Origin: Cladopsammia gracilis | Lineage: Eukaryota; Cnidaria; Anthozoa; Scleractinia; Dendrophylliidae | NCBI GenBank assembly: GCA_022457155.1 | Contig: JAJGOT010000210.1 | Coordinates: 1 to 64,000, forward strand | Length of the DNA stretch: 64,000 bases | Direction of reading: 5' to 3' | In this document: positions 16,628 to 26,460 of the stretch, in pieces | Numbering within the stretch: the first letter of the stretch is position 1 | How the letters are laid out: every line of letters begins with the position of its first letter | Translations under genes and position numbers: made by a program | Notes under the pieces: generated by a model | Told to the model about the DNA's origin: nothing | Database searches by the model: none | Seen by the model: only the letters and a program-made list of their open reading frames with translations

Positions 16628-19600
16628 ATGGCGGACAGCAAGGTGCAAGTTTTGAGGTAAGTCGTGATTTTCAACATGAAATTGATTTCCTCTCTTTTCG
16701 CACACTCACTCGGAGCGGCTTTGATATCCTGACAGCTTATTCGTGGCAGCCATCGATTTTTTTAGCTGAAATTCGCTTGTTTTTGTCGAGTTTTGTGGAT
16801 TCATTCTTTTACCACGTGGCTTCCCTCGAAAAACTTTTTGTCACTGGAACCGAACGCCTCTCAAAAGCGTTGAAATCAGCTTTAAGGCACCGATAGCGGG
16901 TGCTAAATAAGAAAAGCTGTGGTGTTTCCTCTTCCAGTAACGTTGAAGACCTCGCCAGTTTGTATTAACAAACGTTACAAGATCTAGAACTCGAGCAAAT
17001 TTTAACTGCATGTTCCCAAGCAATTTGGCCAATTTTGTGGTGCCGAAAAACCATAATTGGTTGCCGAAATTAACCAGCTGTTATGAAAAGATAGAGGCGG
17101 TTTAATCTTTGCAGAAATGTTCTTACCATTTATCAGCATTTTTTCCATAATGCTTTCTCAAAAGTTTTCCTTTCTCGACGGGTTAAGGTTCATGTTGTCC
17201 TGCTCAATGCATGTACCAGCTAGTGATGACACAAGATGACGAGCCTGATTAATCTTTGAAGCAACACGTTTTGTGTAGCTTCCTTGTAAACTGTGATGCC
17301 AATCGAGGCATTTGTCTGAAGCTGGTCGAAGAAACTGAACATCATGAACCAAAGATTTTTACTGGTTGAGGGTTTCGTCACATGTACTGGTACAACCTTG
17401 GACAAAACATTTCAGTCGGTTTTATGAGTTTTGTGATTTAGTGATAACTTTTTCTTGTGACAATTCTTCATTTCTGTAGTTGGCTTTTGTCCCGTCTTTC
17501 AAAAGCCTAAGCTCAGTTGTCTTTTCCATGGGGGGTGACAACTCTAACAAATGCTGTTTGGGCAATACTGTGTGTAAATGAAAGTTGTCCCGAAAATTTG
17601 GAATATCTTCCCGATTTTTTCGGAGACATTCTCGCGAAAATTTCAAACTTCCCGAAGTTTTAACAACATTATCTCAGGTTTCCCTCCCAAAAATTTTGGG
17701 TCTCCCGATTCCCGGCAAAATCTTCAGATTCCCGGAAGAATTTTGTTTTCCCCGAAACAGGCCTTCTTAGAGTTGTCACTCCCTGTTTTTCCCGTACAAT
17801 TTAAAAGGAGCATTGTCAAACAGATTTTGCTGTGTAAAGTGCCTTTGCTCAAACAAGAAATTGCTCTTTGAACACCAAGAAGGAAATATCAAGTGATTTC
17901 TTCATGGAAGAACAAACCATAATAAGTTTTTCTGCTATTTTTTCACAACAGTTGGAAGAAACATGAAATAATGACCAGTTTTTTCAAGTTGCAATCCATT
18001 TCCATCCTGGCCATCTGCAGCCAAAGATAACAAATACTAGTTTCTGTGCACTATTAGAGCATTTGTTAACAAAACTGGACCATTATTTTTTGGTTTCCAT
18101 TGAAACAAATGTTTTTAAGCATTTCAAAGTGATATTTAAAATAGGTGACATGGCCCATTTGACTTTATTTTATTGGTTCTTTTCCAGTGATTCAGTGTCA
18201 TTGAAGTTCTCTCAAGCTTTCAAAATATCAGCAATGCTGGCAGAAAGATGTGGTAAGGAAACTTTTTTTATTTATGCAGAGATCTTTAAACTTTTGCAAG
18301 ATTTGTCATGCTAAACTTTGTTACAATTTTGGCACTGCTCAGTACTTTTTCATTTGAAGAGATGACATTTTGTATCAAAAGGGAAAGAGGGTGACCATTT
18401 TATTTACCATGAAAACCAGCTGCTATTTTGCTGGTTTCTTTGTTCAATTTTCAAAGAGACTTGTTCTTAATTTTTTTAGTGAATGAGGCATAGTACTAAA
18501 TTCCTATGGAGAAGTTGTAACTTTCAGAAAAAAAGGAAATTTTGGAATTTTGTTGAGTTTCTATCCATAAGAGAAAAAAGCTTACTGTTCTGCAAAAACC
18601 ATGCACTGGACCAAACTGATCTCTTGCTCTGATATCTGTTCCTTTTGACAGCTGAAATACCATGAAATCATTACAAAATACATAAGCCTGGTTCACACGT
18701 GCGACGCAAGTGCAAACGCAAATAATGGAAAAATTTTTAATTCCTTGCATTTTCACTTGCGTTTGCGTTTCACACGTGTGAACTGGGCTCAATGCAAGCG
18801 CAAACGCAAGGTGAAAAGCACTTGTTCGCTTGCGTTTGCACTTGCATTTGCATTTGCGTCGCACGTGTGAACCAGGCCATAGAGATATTAACTGATATCT
18901 GAATGATAGTGTGATGAAGCTTTTAGACTAGAGTCTCTGAATGACGTAGTCTTGAAGAAAAAAATCAACCTTCTGAATCTATCACAGATGTTAAAACTTT
19001 TTCCACAAAAAAGGTAGCAAAAAAAGTTAATAATTGTGTGGTTTTTTTTAATATCCAGGTTCTCTCTTGTGGTTAATATTCTGTCTCCAATTTGGTAAGA
19101 GGATTTTGTTCATTAATTTACTAAGTTATTTAGGATAAAACTGATGTAAAAGGTTTTACAATGACACTATATTGGAAAGCTATTTATGCATTCTTTTTTA
19201 ACCTGTGAATATGTGCAAGACTTGTGCGGACTGTCAGCCGAAAGGTCCCAGGTTCCAGTCTCGCTCCTGCCGTCCTTTTTTTCTTTCTTCTTCAGACTGA
19301 ACATTATGAAAGTGATGTGCCATATTTTTTTTGCGTTCGTCAAAAATCCTTACATTTAATTTTGAAAAGTTATCAAACTGTGTCAGTGTGAAAACATAAG
19401 CTTACCGCAATATTGCGTTATGCATTAGCATTTCTTATTCACGGGTTCTTAAACTATGAATAAATATTTAAGCCTCCCAGAGTGTTTGCTTTCCATGTGT
19501 GTCCTTTAGCAAGAGAACCTTATTTCTCTGGTGCAATCAAATTGCTATTTAATATTATCATTATTTTAAACATTTGTCAGCATTCACCAGATAATATTGG

Positions 19601-20889
19601 ATTCATCTGAAAATAGGTTTCTTGTTTTTACTGCAAAAAAGTGAAATGCGATCGGAAGGATAGAAGTGGAGTAAAGTTTAGAGTCGAGTCATAGTGATGA
19701 AAACTCCTTTCTGACACCTCTTGTATGAGTGTGACAGAAGTTACACATTGAACGCATTCTTATTCTGAAATGACTTGCTAGCTATTAGTTATCACCAATT
19801 TATCAATTTTTTGGGAAAGAATTAACTTAGCTGTCTGTGTATCTCCAGGTGCTGATGTTACTTGAACATAGAGTCCACTTGTGACAAGGGTAAGTACAAC
19901 GTATTTGTTTGAAGAGAAATGGGTTTTGTTTGTACAAATTATATTTTCAGTAATACAATTCAAGTGTTACAATAACTAATAAAGTGCTATAATAGCTAAC
20001 TAATAATAAATAAAGATATAATAAAGATTGTTGTTGTTGTTGTTGTTGTGGTGGCAAAAAGTGCAAAGGAATTTTTCAGCAAATGTTAATAAAGATAATG
20101 CAGCTATGAATTCAAATAAATAGTTAAATATTTTATTTTTTATAGTTCTTATCACCTGTATTTTAATTGCTGGGGATTTTCGCATATAGGTGTTTTAACA
20201 AGCTGTAAAGCTCCTAAGCATTAATGTCAATTAATATACAACTACTTGGAACTAGCAAGCAGCCCTATGCAGCTTGCATTTGCTTCACTGTCATTTGGAA
20301 AAATGAGGGACTGATTGTAGTTTAATGAGGTGTGATTGTGGAGAGTTATGATGAAAAACTTAATCAGTTATCCCTGTCTTAGCAATGATGCTGAGATGAC
20401 ACGTCAGTCTGATACTCTCCCAGTAAACTTTATTTTACATGTTAAATCAAACTTTACTGCCTTGTTAATTCATAAAGGAACTGTTTCTTGCAGTAACCAA
20501 TAGCACTGGTCATCACCTCCATCCGAGAAACTTTCAAGGAAATCTTAGGTTAGTATTGTTTTTTTTTTCTTTAAATGTAACATCCTTGCTAGAAACAACT
20601 GTATCGGTGGTAATGCCAGTTGAAAGTCCGGTGATGACTGATCATGGCCAATTCACAAGCTTGATGCCTGTCAGTCAAAGAACTGATGTAGGGTGATGAG
20701 CAAAACTTTTTTCCCCATCTTATCGACAATGAAGATAAACCTTGTCACAATGTGACCAAGCCAAACCTCTCTGACTGCATCAGTTTATTTGCAAGGCTGA
20801 CTGAACCTCATCTCACATAATTTACCCATGTAATTGTTAATCTAATAATTATTGTATATTTCAGGGCTTTTCCTGGTTTACCTGAGTAA
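16628..20889 (+). CDS. Possible 69-residue reading frame of the snoRNA host transcript
   Basis: The spliced frame uses 16628-16656, 18188-18252, 19059-19094, 20494-20548 and 20865-20889, with consistent phases 2-1-1-2 and a TAA near 20889. The product starts MADSKVQVLSDSV, has a short hydrophobic run around residues 33-44 and ends FPGLPE. It matches nothing I know. The stop lies well upstream of four further exons, which would make the transcript a nonsense-mediated decay target, typical of snoRNA host RNAs. Skipping the fourth and fifth exons would give another short frame. Confidence 0.25.
17215..17326 (+). ncRNA. SNORD15: C/D-box snoRNA U15 (SNORD15-like)
   Basis: The 112-nt RNA has terminal stem ACCAGCT (17215-17221) pairing with AGCTGGT (17320-17326). 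Box C is GTGATGA at 17223-17229 and box D is CTGA at 17316-17319; an internal D' (CTGA, 17249-17252) is preceded by GATGACGAGC. The sequence before box D, GAGGCATTTGT, matches the remembered U15 guide and is complementary to the conserved 28S segment CAAAUGCCUC. GACGAG before D' also matches vertebrate U15. U15 guides 2'-O-methylation of a 28S adenosine in that segment. A possible acceptor (TTTCAG, ending 17414) lies 88 nt downstream, suggesting an extra host exon. Confidence 0.8.
17415..17570 (+). other. Possible additional host-gene exon, donor not resolved
   Basis: An acceptor-like ACATTTCAG ends at 17414, at the usual distance after U15. No single strong donor follows, the best being a GTAAAT near 17570. 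If unused, the first intron would be 1.5 kb and U15 would sit 861 nt from its acceptor, unlike the other snoRNAs here. Confidence 0.3.
17800..18165. mobile_element. GGGGCATTGTCAC-family element in a host-gene intron
   Basis: AAAAGGAGCATTGTCAAACA at the left, ATAGGTGACATGGCCCATTT at the right, with the family landmarks between. It sits just before the 18187 acceptor, where a snoRNA would normally be. Confidence 0.72.
18685..18877. mobile_element. TIR element with CACACGTGCGACGC tips, copy 1
   Basis: AGCCTGGTTCACACGTGCGA and TCGCACGTGTGAACCAGGC are inverted, flanked by CATA on both sides (18681-18684, 18878-18881). The interior is gcaaacgcaagtgc-type repeats with an internal CACACGTGTGAACTGGGC half-tip. 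Confidence 0.82.
18904..18984 (+). ncRNA. C/D-box snoRNA candidate, 81 nt, with 28S-like guide
   Basis: Terminal stem TGATAG (18904-18909) pairs with CTATCA (18979-18984). Box C is GTGATGA at 18911-18917 and box D is CTGA at 18973-18976. An internal D' CTGA at 18937-18940 is preceded by AGACTAGAGTC, complementary to the conserved 28S stretch GACUCUAGUCU (from memory). The 3' splice site follows 74 nt downstream. I cannot name the vertebrate counterpart. Confidence 0.78.
19185..19275 (+). mobile_element. Possible tRNA-derived SINE fragment
   Basis: A B-box-like CCAGGTTCCAGTCTC is followed by a pyrimidine-rich tail; the A-box is not convincing. Confidence 0.3.
20007..20052 (+). mobile_element. 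Retroposon 3' tail, AATAAAGATTG(TTG)n
   Basis: AATAAATAAAGATATAATAA then TTG repeats; only the terminal part is recognisable. Confidence 0.4.
20340..20420 (+). ncRNA. C/D-box snoRNA candidate, 81 nt
   Basis: Terminal stem GGAGAGT (20340-20346) pairs with ACTCTCC (20414-20420). Box C is ATGATGA at 20348-20354 and box D is CTGA at 20409-20412. The stretch CAGTTATCCCTGT is complementary to a conserved large-subunit rRNA segment ACAGGGAUAACUG (from memory), followed by a degenerate D' (CTTA) and a C'-like ATGATGC. It ends 73 nt before the acceptor at 20493. No family name is assigned. Confidence 0.8.
20683..20783 (+). ncRNA. C/D-box snoRNA candidate, paralogue 1 of a pair
   Basis: Terminal stem CTGATGTAG (20683-20691) pairs with CTGCATCAG (20775-20783), nine pairs with one G-U. 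Box C is GTGATGA at 20693-20699 and box D is CTGA at 20771-20774. A T-run followed by CCCC and TATCGAC is shared with the candidate at 24078-24173. It lies 81 nt before the acceptor at 20864. Confidence 0.78.
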
Positions 20890-20954
20890 TAATTTCATCC
20901 AACCAAGTTGCAGTTTGGTAAGTTTCTCATTGCATAAATACCATTGTACAAACT

Positions 20955-21048
20955 ACCAGGATGATGATTATCAGCCATATTCGCAGTTTCCACCGGAAAG
21001 ATAATTGCATCTTGCTGATGGTTTTTATTCCTTGGATGTCTGACTGGT
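20955..21048 (+). ncRNA. SNORD14: C/D-box snoRNA U14, copy 1
   Basis: The 94-nt RNA has terminal stem ACCAG/CTGGT, box C ATGATGA (20961-20967) and box D CTGA (21040-21043). It contains the two conserved U14 rRNA-pairing elements: ATTCGCAGTTTCCACC (domain A) and TTCCTTGGATGT just before box D (domain B). U14 pairs with 18S rRNA, guiding one 2'-O-methylation and being needed for 18S processing in yeast. It ends 72 nt before the acceptor at 21120. Copy 2 differs at one base. Confidence 0.93.
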
Positions 21049-21233
21049 TGTTCTGTACAGCTGTTAATAGTTTATTGATTTAAGGCTCATTGATCCTTAC
21101 AAAAGCTTTGTTTTTACTAGGTATAAACTTGCAGAAAAAATAATATTGAAGTAGTAATGAAGATGTCTAAAAGTAATCTGGTAGGTTTTATAGAAATAGC
21201 ACCGCAACTGCACATGTTTCCCCTTTCTCTCTC

Positions 21234-21427
21234 AGAGTCAATTTAGTGAGAGTGGAGTCATTTAGTGTAGTTCTAACTTTTGAGTCTGTGGAAGATCTTC
21301 AGCAGCACATATGCATGGTTCATGTACCATTATTTTATTTTAATTTTTTTTTTAATATTGAATAAAAATGAATTTTGCGATTTTTCTTGAATTTTGATGT
21401 TTAGCACTCTTGGTAGTAAAGAGTTAA
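21234..21427. repeat. A-type repeat, degenerate, in a host-gene intron
   Basis: In reverse orientation it has TTCTAACTTTTGAGTCTGTGG and the end TAGCACTCTTGGTAGTAAAG. Confidence 0.65.
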
Positions 21428-21689
21428 TACCAGTACAATGTTCTCCCCAGCCCTTTCAAGCCAGGTGGGTCACCTGGCTTGATTTTGAAAAAAATTGAAA
21501 GCCACCTGTTTTGACAGACAGTTTGTACCTTTGTCTCAATTTTTGTATACTTATCACCTTTTGTTCATTTTCTCATTCATAATTCAAAAAACAAAACACA
21601 AAAGAAATTGATTTTAAAATGGCAGTCTGTTAATCGGATACATATTTCTTCCTGGCTAAAATAGTTAATAAACATCTGGCCCAAGTTAC

Positions 21690-22440
21690 CTTTTGAACAA
21701 CTGGGGCCAGTATTTGATTTCTTGTCAAAATTACTTTACCGCCAGAAGGCAGTGAAAGGCCATGCCAACACGACCATTGAAGCAAGTCACAATACCCCCT
21801 GGCCTTACAAAAATGCTGGGGAGAACTCTGCAGTATGATAATTGATAATTGCTCTTGGCAAGAACGTCCTGGGTTCCTTGTTGGAAAATTTTCACTGAAA
21901 TCTTTCATTTTTGGCCTCAAAAGGGACTCACTTGCCAAAATTATGACTGGATCATGTAAATATGACTGAAAGGATTTTGACCAGGTCAACAAATCTTCTG
22001 TCTTCGAACAGAATAAAATTTCATCTTAAAAAGATAGATAGGGTGTCCTGAAGCCCAAAACATTGATTTTCTTCCCTATTAAGGATCTGTTTTAAGTACC
22101 TTAACAATAAATCATTAATGTGACAAAACTGTGCTTTTAAAGAAATGTTAAATTTGACGCTGTTCATATAATTTTTCTTTACCGATGTTTTAGCAATGCT
22201 GCCTTCTTCAGGGTACAAAACAATTGAAGAAGGCAGCAGTGCTGAAACGTCGGTAAAGAAAAAGTATACGAACAGCATCAAATTTAACATTTTATTCATT
22301 TCATCATTCAGTATAATGCTGCACAGGTAATTTAAATATTTATCACTGTGCTTTTAAAGGCCTAAAACATACAATTTTAGTGAAAGTTGCTGAAAAAACA
22401 TACTTAGGACGTTCTTGCCGGGAACCCTTCAATTGTGTCT
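21690..22440. other. Repeat-filled intron segment without a snoRNA
   Basis: Contains a CCTTTTGAACAACTGGGGCC tip of the GTTATCCAC family, an inverted pair of CAAGAACGTCC/GGACGTTCTTG blocks (about 21862 and 22408) and the hairpin of 22143-22292. This intron is the only one after the second host exon in which I find no C/D box RNA. Confidence 0.45.
22143..22292. repeat. Inverted pair of decayed hammerhead-like motifs
   Basis: Arms begin AAATGTTAAATTTGACGCTG. The + arm carries TTGAAGA..GAAACGTC (22224-22251, first core base changed). The - arm carries CTGAAGA..AAAACATC (22184-22211, GAAA changed). Each has lost one core position. Confidence 0.6.
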
Positions 22441-22610
22441 TGTATGTGTGATTGGCTGTATTCTTAGTTTTGAAATCTGTATAGTCATCATTGCAAAACC
22501 TTTGTTTTTTTTTAAGGTTTGGAACAAATTCAGAGGAAATTGTCAGAAAGTGAAGAAGTGCAACAAGGTAATTAAGGGGATTTGTTGTTAAGCAACTGCA
22601 CATGTTAATA

Positions 22611-22704
22611 ACCAGGATGATGATTATCAGCCATATTCGCAGTTTCCACCAGAAAGATAATTGCATCTTGCTGATGGTTTTTATTCCTTGGATGTCTGAC
22701 TGGT
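22611..22704 (+). ncRNA. SNORD14: C/D-box snoRNA U14, copy 2
   Basis: It is identical to copy 1 except CCACCAGAAAG in place of CCACCGGAAAG. Stem, boxes and both 18S-pairing domains are intact, and it ends 73 nt before the acceptor at 22777. The sequence before it (GCAACTGCACATGTT) recurs at about 21204, downstream of copy 1, suggesting a local duplication of an intron-exon unit. Confidence 0.93.
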
Positions 22705-22899
22705 TCCAGGGGGGAAGAAATAATAGCACAACTTATTTTATTACTTGGTATTGAGTTAAACCTTTGTTTTTTTGCAGGCCTCAGGAGAGCATCTGAAATG
22801 TAAGTTGGTAAGTTTTGTTTATCAGCACAGCTGCCTTACACAAGCTTCCTCTTGATAGGCCTCATTCATGATAGCTGCCCTGTTGGTTTTCACATTACA

Positions 22900-24077
22900 A
22901 TGCAAATTAGCAATGGGGCTCTGCCAGTGGGCAATCATTGGGAAATAAAATCAGTCAGAAGACTTGTTCTTAATAATAAACTCTTCATTGTACAATCACT
23001 CGGCAAACAGACGTGCAAGTTTACATAAAATCCTAAAAAATGTAAATATAATAAAACAGACTAATGCTACATGAAATTAAAAAGACATCTATCTACAAAA
23101 GAATGTTTAAAATGTTCAGTGCAGACATAAGGAACGAGGTAGCTATGGCCGCATTCTCTCAAAACTGTGACCTTTGTCCAGGGAGGAAATTGTGAAGGCA
23201 ATAAGTGAGGTCAGCAGTGATTTTTTTCAATAGGTGTCTGTCTCTAAAAATAATGAACGCATAATGGACATAAACTTGTTTGTATAACAATATCTGACTG
23301 CATTTCTAACAGTGAAGTATCTGTGAGCAAGATATTTGGTTATATAAGTTTGATTATTGGTTTTGTGAACTATGAAGACTGTTTACTTGTTACAAAAGCA
23401 ATGAAAATAATTTCCCAGTAACTGCTGTCACTTAAGGTGCTGTTACACGTAACAATTTTTCATGCAACTTGACTCGCAAAAAATATTGCAAGTTGCATGC
23501 GTGCTTTTTGCATGTGACACCCCTTCATGCAACTGAATTTGTTTTTTAAGTTACTACTTTCTGTAACATGGCTCTTGCAACTTGTTTCGCCACACTCTTT
23601 AGTCAACAGATGTGTCATTTTTCAACTTATGCAATTTTTCTCGTGAGACAAGTTGCATGACAAAAATTATTGTAATGTGTAACATTGTATGTGCAACTTG
23701 TAACAAATTTGAGAGACAAGTTGCAGGAAAAAATGTTAAGTGTAAACAGTAGTTTTACCAGTAACTAACACTGTTAGAAAAAGGTCGGCCTACTTAGAAA
23801 CTGATCAAAAATTTAATTTTTTTGCTCCCTCAGAAATCATGTGGTTCATTTTCATAATAATACATGTATATTAACTGACATGGTGGCTATCGTGAAAATG
23901 ACATGTTAGACACATGGTTAATTTTCATAATAATAATATACAAACCATCCTGAATAAGGTCTTGTTACACACAGATTTGCATTGATTTTGCCTTTGAGGA
24001 AGGAGGTGTACATATTCATTTTATATTCAAAGTATTTCTACATCATACCACTTTGTATTTTTAATATTACAGTATTC
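22900..24077. other. Intron, mostly unassigned; TIR-like element at about 23446-23755
   Basis: GCTGTTACACGTAACAATTT at the left and AAATGTTAAGTGTAAACAGT at the right are imperfect inverted ends. The interior repeats GCAACTTG/CAAGTTGC. The rest shows nothing. Confidence 0.45.
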
Positions 24078-24173
24078 TGTGTGGAGTGATGTACAGCTTT
24101 TTTCCCCGTCATATCGACTGTGATGATACCTCTTTGTCACATTAGTGACAAGCCAGAACTGTCTGACCGCACA
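24078..24173 (+). ncRNA. C/D-box snoRNA candidate, paralogue 2 of a pair
   Basis: Stem TGTGTGG (24078-24084) pairs with CCGCACA (24167-24173). Box C is the variant GTGATGT at 24086-24092, box D is CTGA at 24163-24166, and a C'-like GTGATGA lies inside. It shares the T-run/CCCC/ATATCGAC block and a TTGTCACA...GACAAGCC block with 20683-20783. It lies 281 nt from the acceptor, but a 144-bp foldback element sits between, so the ancestral distance was about 137. Confidence 0.7.
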
Positions 24174-24202
24174 TAAAACCTGATGAACTGACTTAAAGAC
24201 CA

Positions 24203-24349
24203 GGCCCCGCTGTTCAAAAGGTGGATAGTGCTATCCACCAGATAAATCACTACCTATTGGATAAGCATTAACAAAACCAATTGCGTTATCCACTGGACAG
24301 TGATTTATCCGTTGGATAGCACTATCCATCTTTTGAACGACCAGGGCCT
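24203..24349. mobile_element. Foldback element, GTTATCCACTGGATAG family, copy 2
   Basis: GGCCCCGCTGTTCAAAAGG at the left and CCTTTTGAACGACCAGGGCC at the right, with palindromic ATCCAC/GTGGAT units between. It is inserted between a snoRNA and its host acceptor. Confidence 0.78.
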
Positions 24350-24528
24350 GCTGGTGGCCAGAGAGATGTGGGGATGGCCTCTGCCATTCAGTGCTTAAAA
24401 TTAAGTTTATTTTGGTACAATTTTCACCATTCATCTCTTTTCTTGTACTTGCAGGTAGAAGATACTGGAAAGATTCATAACCTTTTTGTAAATAATCACA
24501 AAATGTGTTAATATGTACTAGAAGGTCT

Positions 24529-24534
24529 AATAAA
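24529..24534 (+). terminator. Poly(A) signal of the snoRNA host gene
   Basis: AATAAA followed directly by an A-run lies 75 bases into the last exon, which starts at 24455 after TTGCAG. Confidence 0.5.
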
Positions 24535-24550
24535 AAAAAAAAACAGTGGA

Positions 24551-26080
24551 ATTTCTCCCTAAAATTGCTGTTTTGTGTTAGTAACAAATTCTTTTTTGGA
24601 GTAAAAAAGACCCAAGAATATTCAGAGAAACTACACCAATCTCCAAACTACAGTAAAAACCCGCAAGTAAGAACCTTCATTTTCCCAAGTTAGCCAAAAT
24701 AGCTTCTTACTTTCTGAAGATAAAAATTATATTGCAGCTAATAGAATTCAGTGGTATTCAGCCTATTCCTTATATAAAATCTCGAAGGAAGTATTTCTGT
24801 AAAAAATGACTATAATAAGAAAACTTGAAGCACTGATCACAGAACATTACATACATGTACTCTTATTTGCCCAAGTGCACTGTACACATTTTGTTTATAC
24901 AGATTCTAGAAAATAAGAACCTGTTTCAAATTTTAGACTAAACAGGTTCTTGTATAGAGGGGGTCTAACTGGCAAATTTTAGCCTAACAGGTTCTCAAAA
25001 ACTAGGTTCTTACATGTACTAGCGGGTTTTACTGTATATTCTGGCCTGTGTTGGCAGAAAACTAGGTATATTATCCCCTTTATTCCTGGCCAGACCCTTA
25101 CTTTATTCCAGGCCAAAACAGCCCAACTGGTACTAGCCCCTGCTTCCTTTCAGCATGAGAACACTGGATCTTAGTTACAAGGGGACATTTTTTAGGGTTG
25201 CCCGCACCAAATACAATTCTTTCAGTGTCGATAACTAAAATTCCAAAAATAAAACATTAAAATAACAAAAAAAATATGCTAAGAACGAGCTAGATAAAAG
25301 TTTACTTGTTTGCTTAATATTATATCGGTCAATTCTGTACGCCATCTTTGGACCATAATGCGTGTATTTCAAGTAGACAATTCTGGTAAAAACACGTTCA
25401 AAATTCGAAATAATGCTTTCAGTACACTGATATTGTAATTTTTAACAAAATTGGACCATTTTCTTCGGTTTTCATGGGTAAAAAGATGGTTTATTTTTGG
25501 CTTTTCGAAGTGAAGCGTGGTTATTTGAATTTTTTATTATAAATAAAAGACGGCACGGCAATTGTTCATTTGATATCGATTTGGTTAGGTAAATACAAAA
25601 CAATTTTATTGAACATTTATAAGGGAAAATCAAGGAAATTTTGACAACTTTGCAACTACCTACATGAAATCGCATTTCTTTGAATTTCCCGTAATTATTT
25701 TATGGCTTCCGACAATGTTGCACCCTCGTCTTTCCATTGTGAAATCCGCTCTTGTTATGACTTTATAATATATTTTGGGTAAGAAAAGTTGAGATACCGG
25801 TATTTATGTTTCCAGTTATATTGAGGTGTGACTCACCGGAAGTGCCCACCCTTCGTGTGATATATTTGAAAACCACGAACTTTAAAAGCTGTCAGCGAAG
25901 CATGTCGAACACTGGAAACATTCCTTGGCCCTGTCTTGGTCAACAGTCATTTTCAAAACAATGACTCGTGTGAGTCGTTGCCTTTTTATAACGCAGTGCG
26001 ATATAAAATCTTAAAAATGTTCGCAATGTTTTGTGTGATCCATGATGCATTATTTTGCGTGACCTGTAAATGTTGCCAGT
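24551..26080. other. Gene-free stretch, nothing recognised
   Basis: Short inverted TAAGAACC/GGTTCTTA words around 24665-25030 only. Confidence 0.45.
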
Positions 26081-26084
26081 GAAG

Positions 26085-26460
26085 GCCAGGCTTAAGAAAT
26101 CGAACATTGACATAACCGTATGATCGATCCTCATGCGTACACTTGTGTAGCCTGCGAGCAGGCTCACTTGTTTGGGGTATCGCGCGAGTATCTTGGCGGC
26201 AAAGCCGCCAAAGCGAGCCGGCGAAGCCGGCGAGAAGTAAGCATACGCGCAAGCATAAGGATCAAATAACATGCTTTGGCTGATGCTTCTGATGCCAGTG
26301 AAAACAAGGCTTGAGCTTAAGCGGAAACATGTAACGCTTACGTCCAGTGAAAACGGGCCAGGTGTAAGCGCAAGCATAAGGATCAAATTTTTGCTTATGC
26401 TTGCGCTTATGCTAGTGCTACGTTTATGTCGGGGGCCGCTTCCACTGGACATAAACGCTG
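26085..26460. mobile_element. Repeat with 'aagcgcaagcataagg' units and GCCAGTGAAAAC words
   Basis: Inverted AAGCGCAAGCATAAGG and CTTATGCTTGCGCTTATG blocks and repeated 'ccagtgaaaac' suggest a foldback element built like 5734-5992. It has a GCGGCAAAGCCGCCAAAGCG low-complexity core at about 26195. Confidence 0.5.

Larger units (their letters stand above)
16628..24550 (+). ncRNA. snoRNA host gene (spliced, U15/U14-type 'inside-out' transcript)
   Basis: Exons inferred from splice sites and snoRNA spacing: first exon to 16656, then 18188-18252, 19059-19094, 20494-20548, 20865-20917, 21121-21180, 22517-22567, 22778-22799 and 24455 to about 24550. Another may start at 17415. Introns hold seven C/D snoRNA candidates. 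In five introns the snoRNA ends 72-81 nt before the acceptor, the spacing known for intron-encoded C/D snoRNAs. The exons carry one weak frame from the ATG at 16628 (MADSKVQVL...) to TAA in 20865-20917, 69 residues with a hydrophobic patch (SLLWLIFCLQF) and no family I recognise. Small exons with no recognised product and conserved introns resemble GAS5/UHG-type hosts. A short real protein cannot be ruled out. Confidence 0.75.

Noticed and set aside
22517..22799. Coiled-coil peptide (LEQIQRKLSESEEVQQ) as part of a host-encoded protein
   Set aside because: It is reached only if exons 20494-20548 and 20865-20917 are skipped; both have good splice sites and correct snoRNA spacing, so the frame normally stops earlier.
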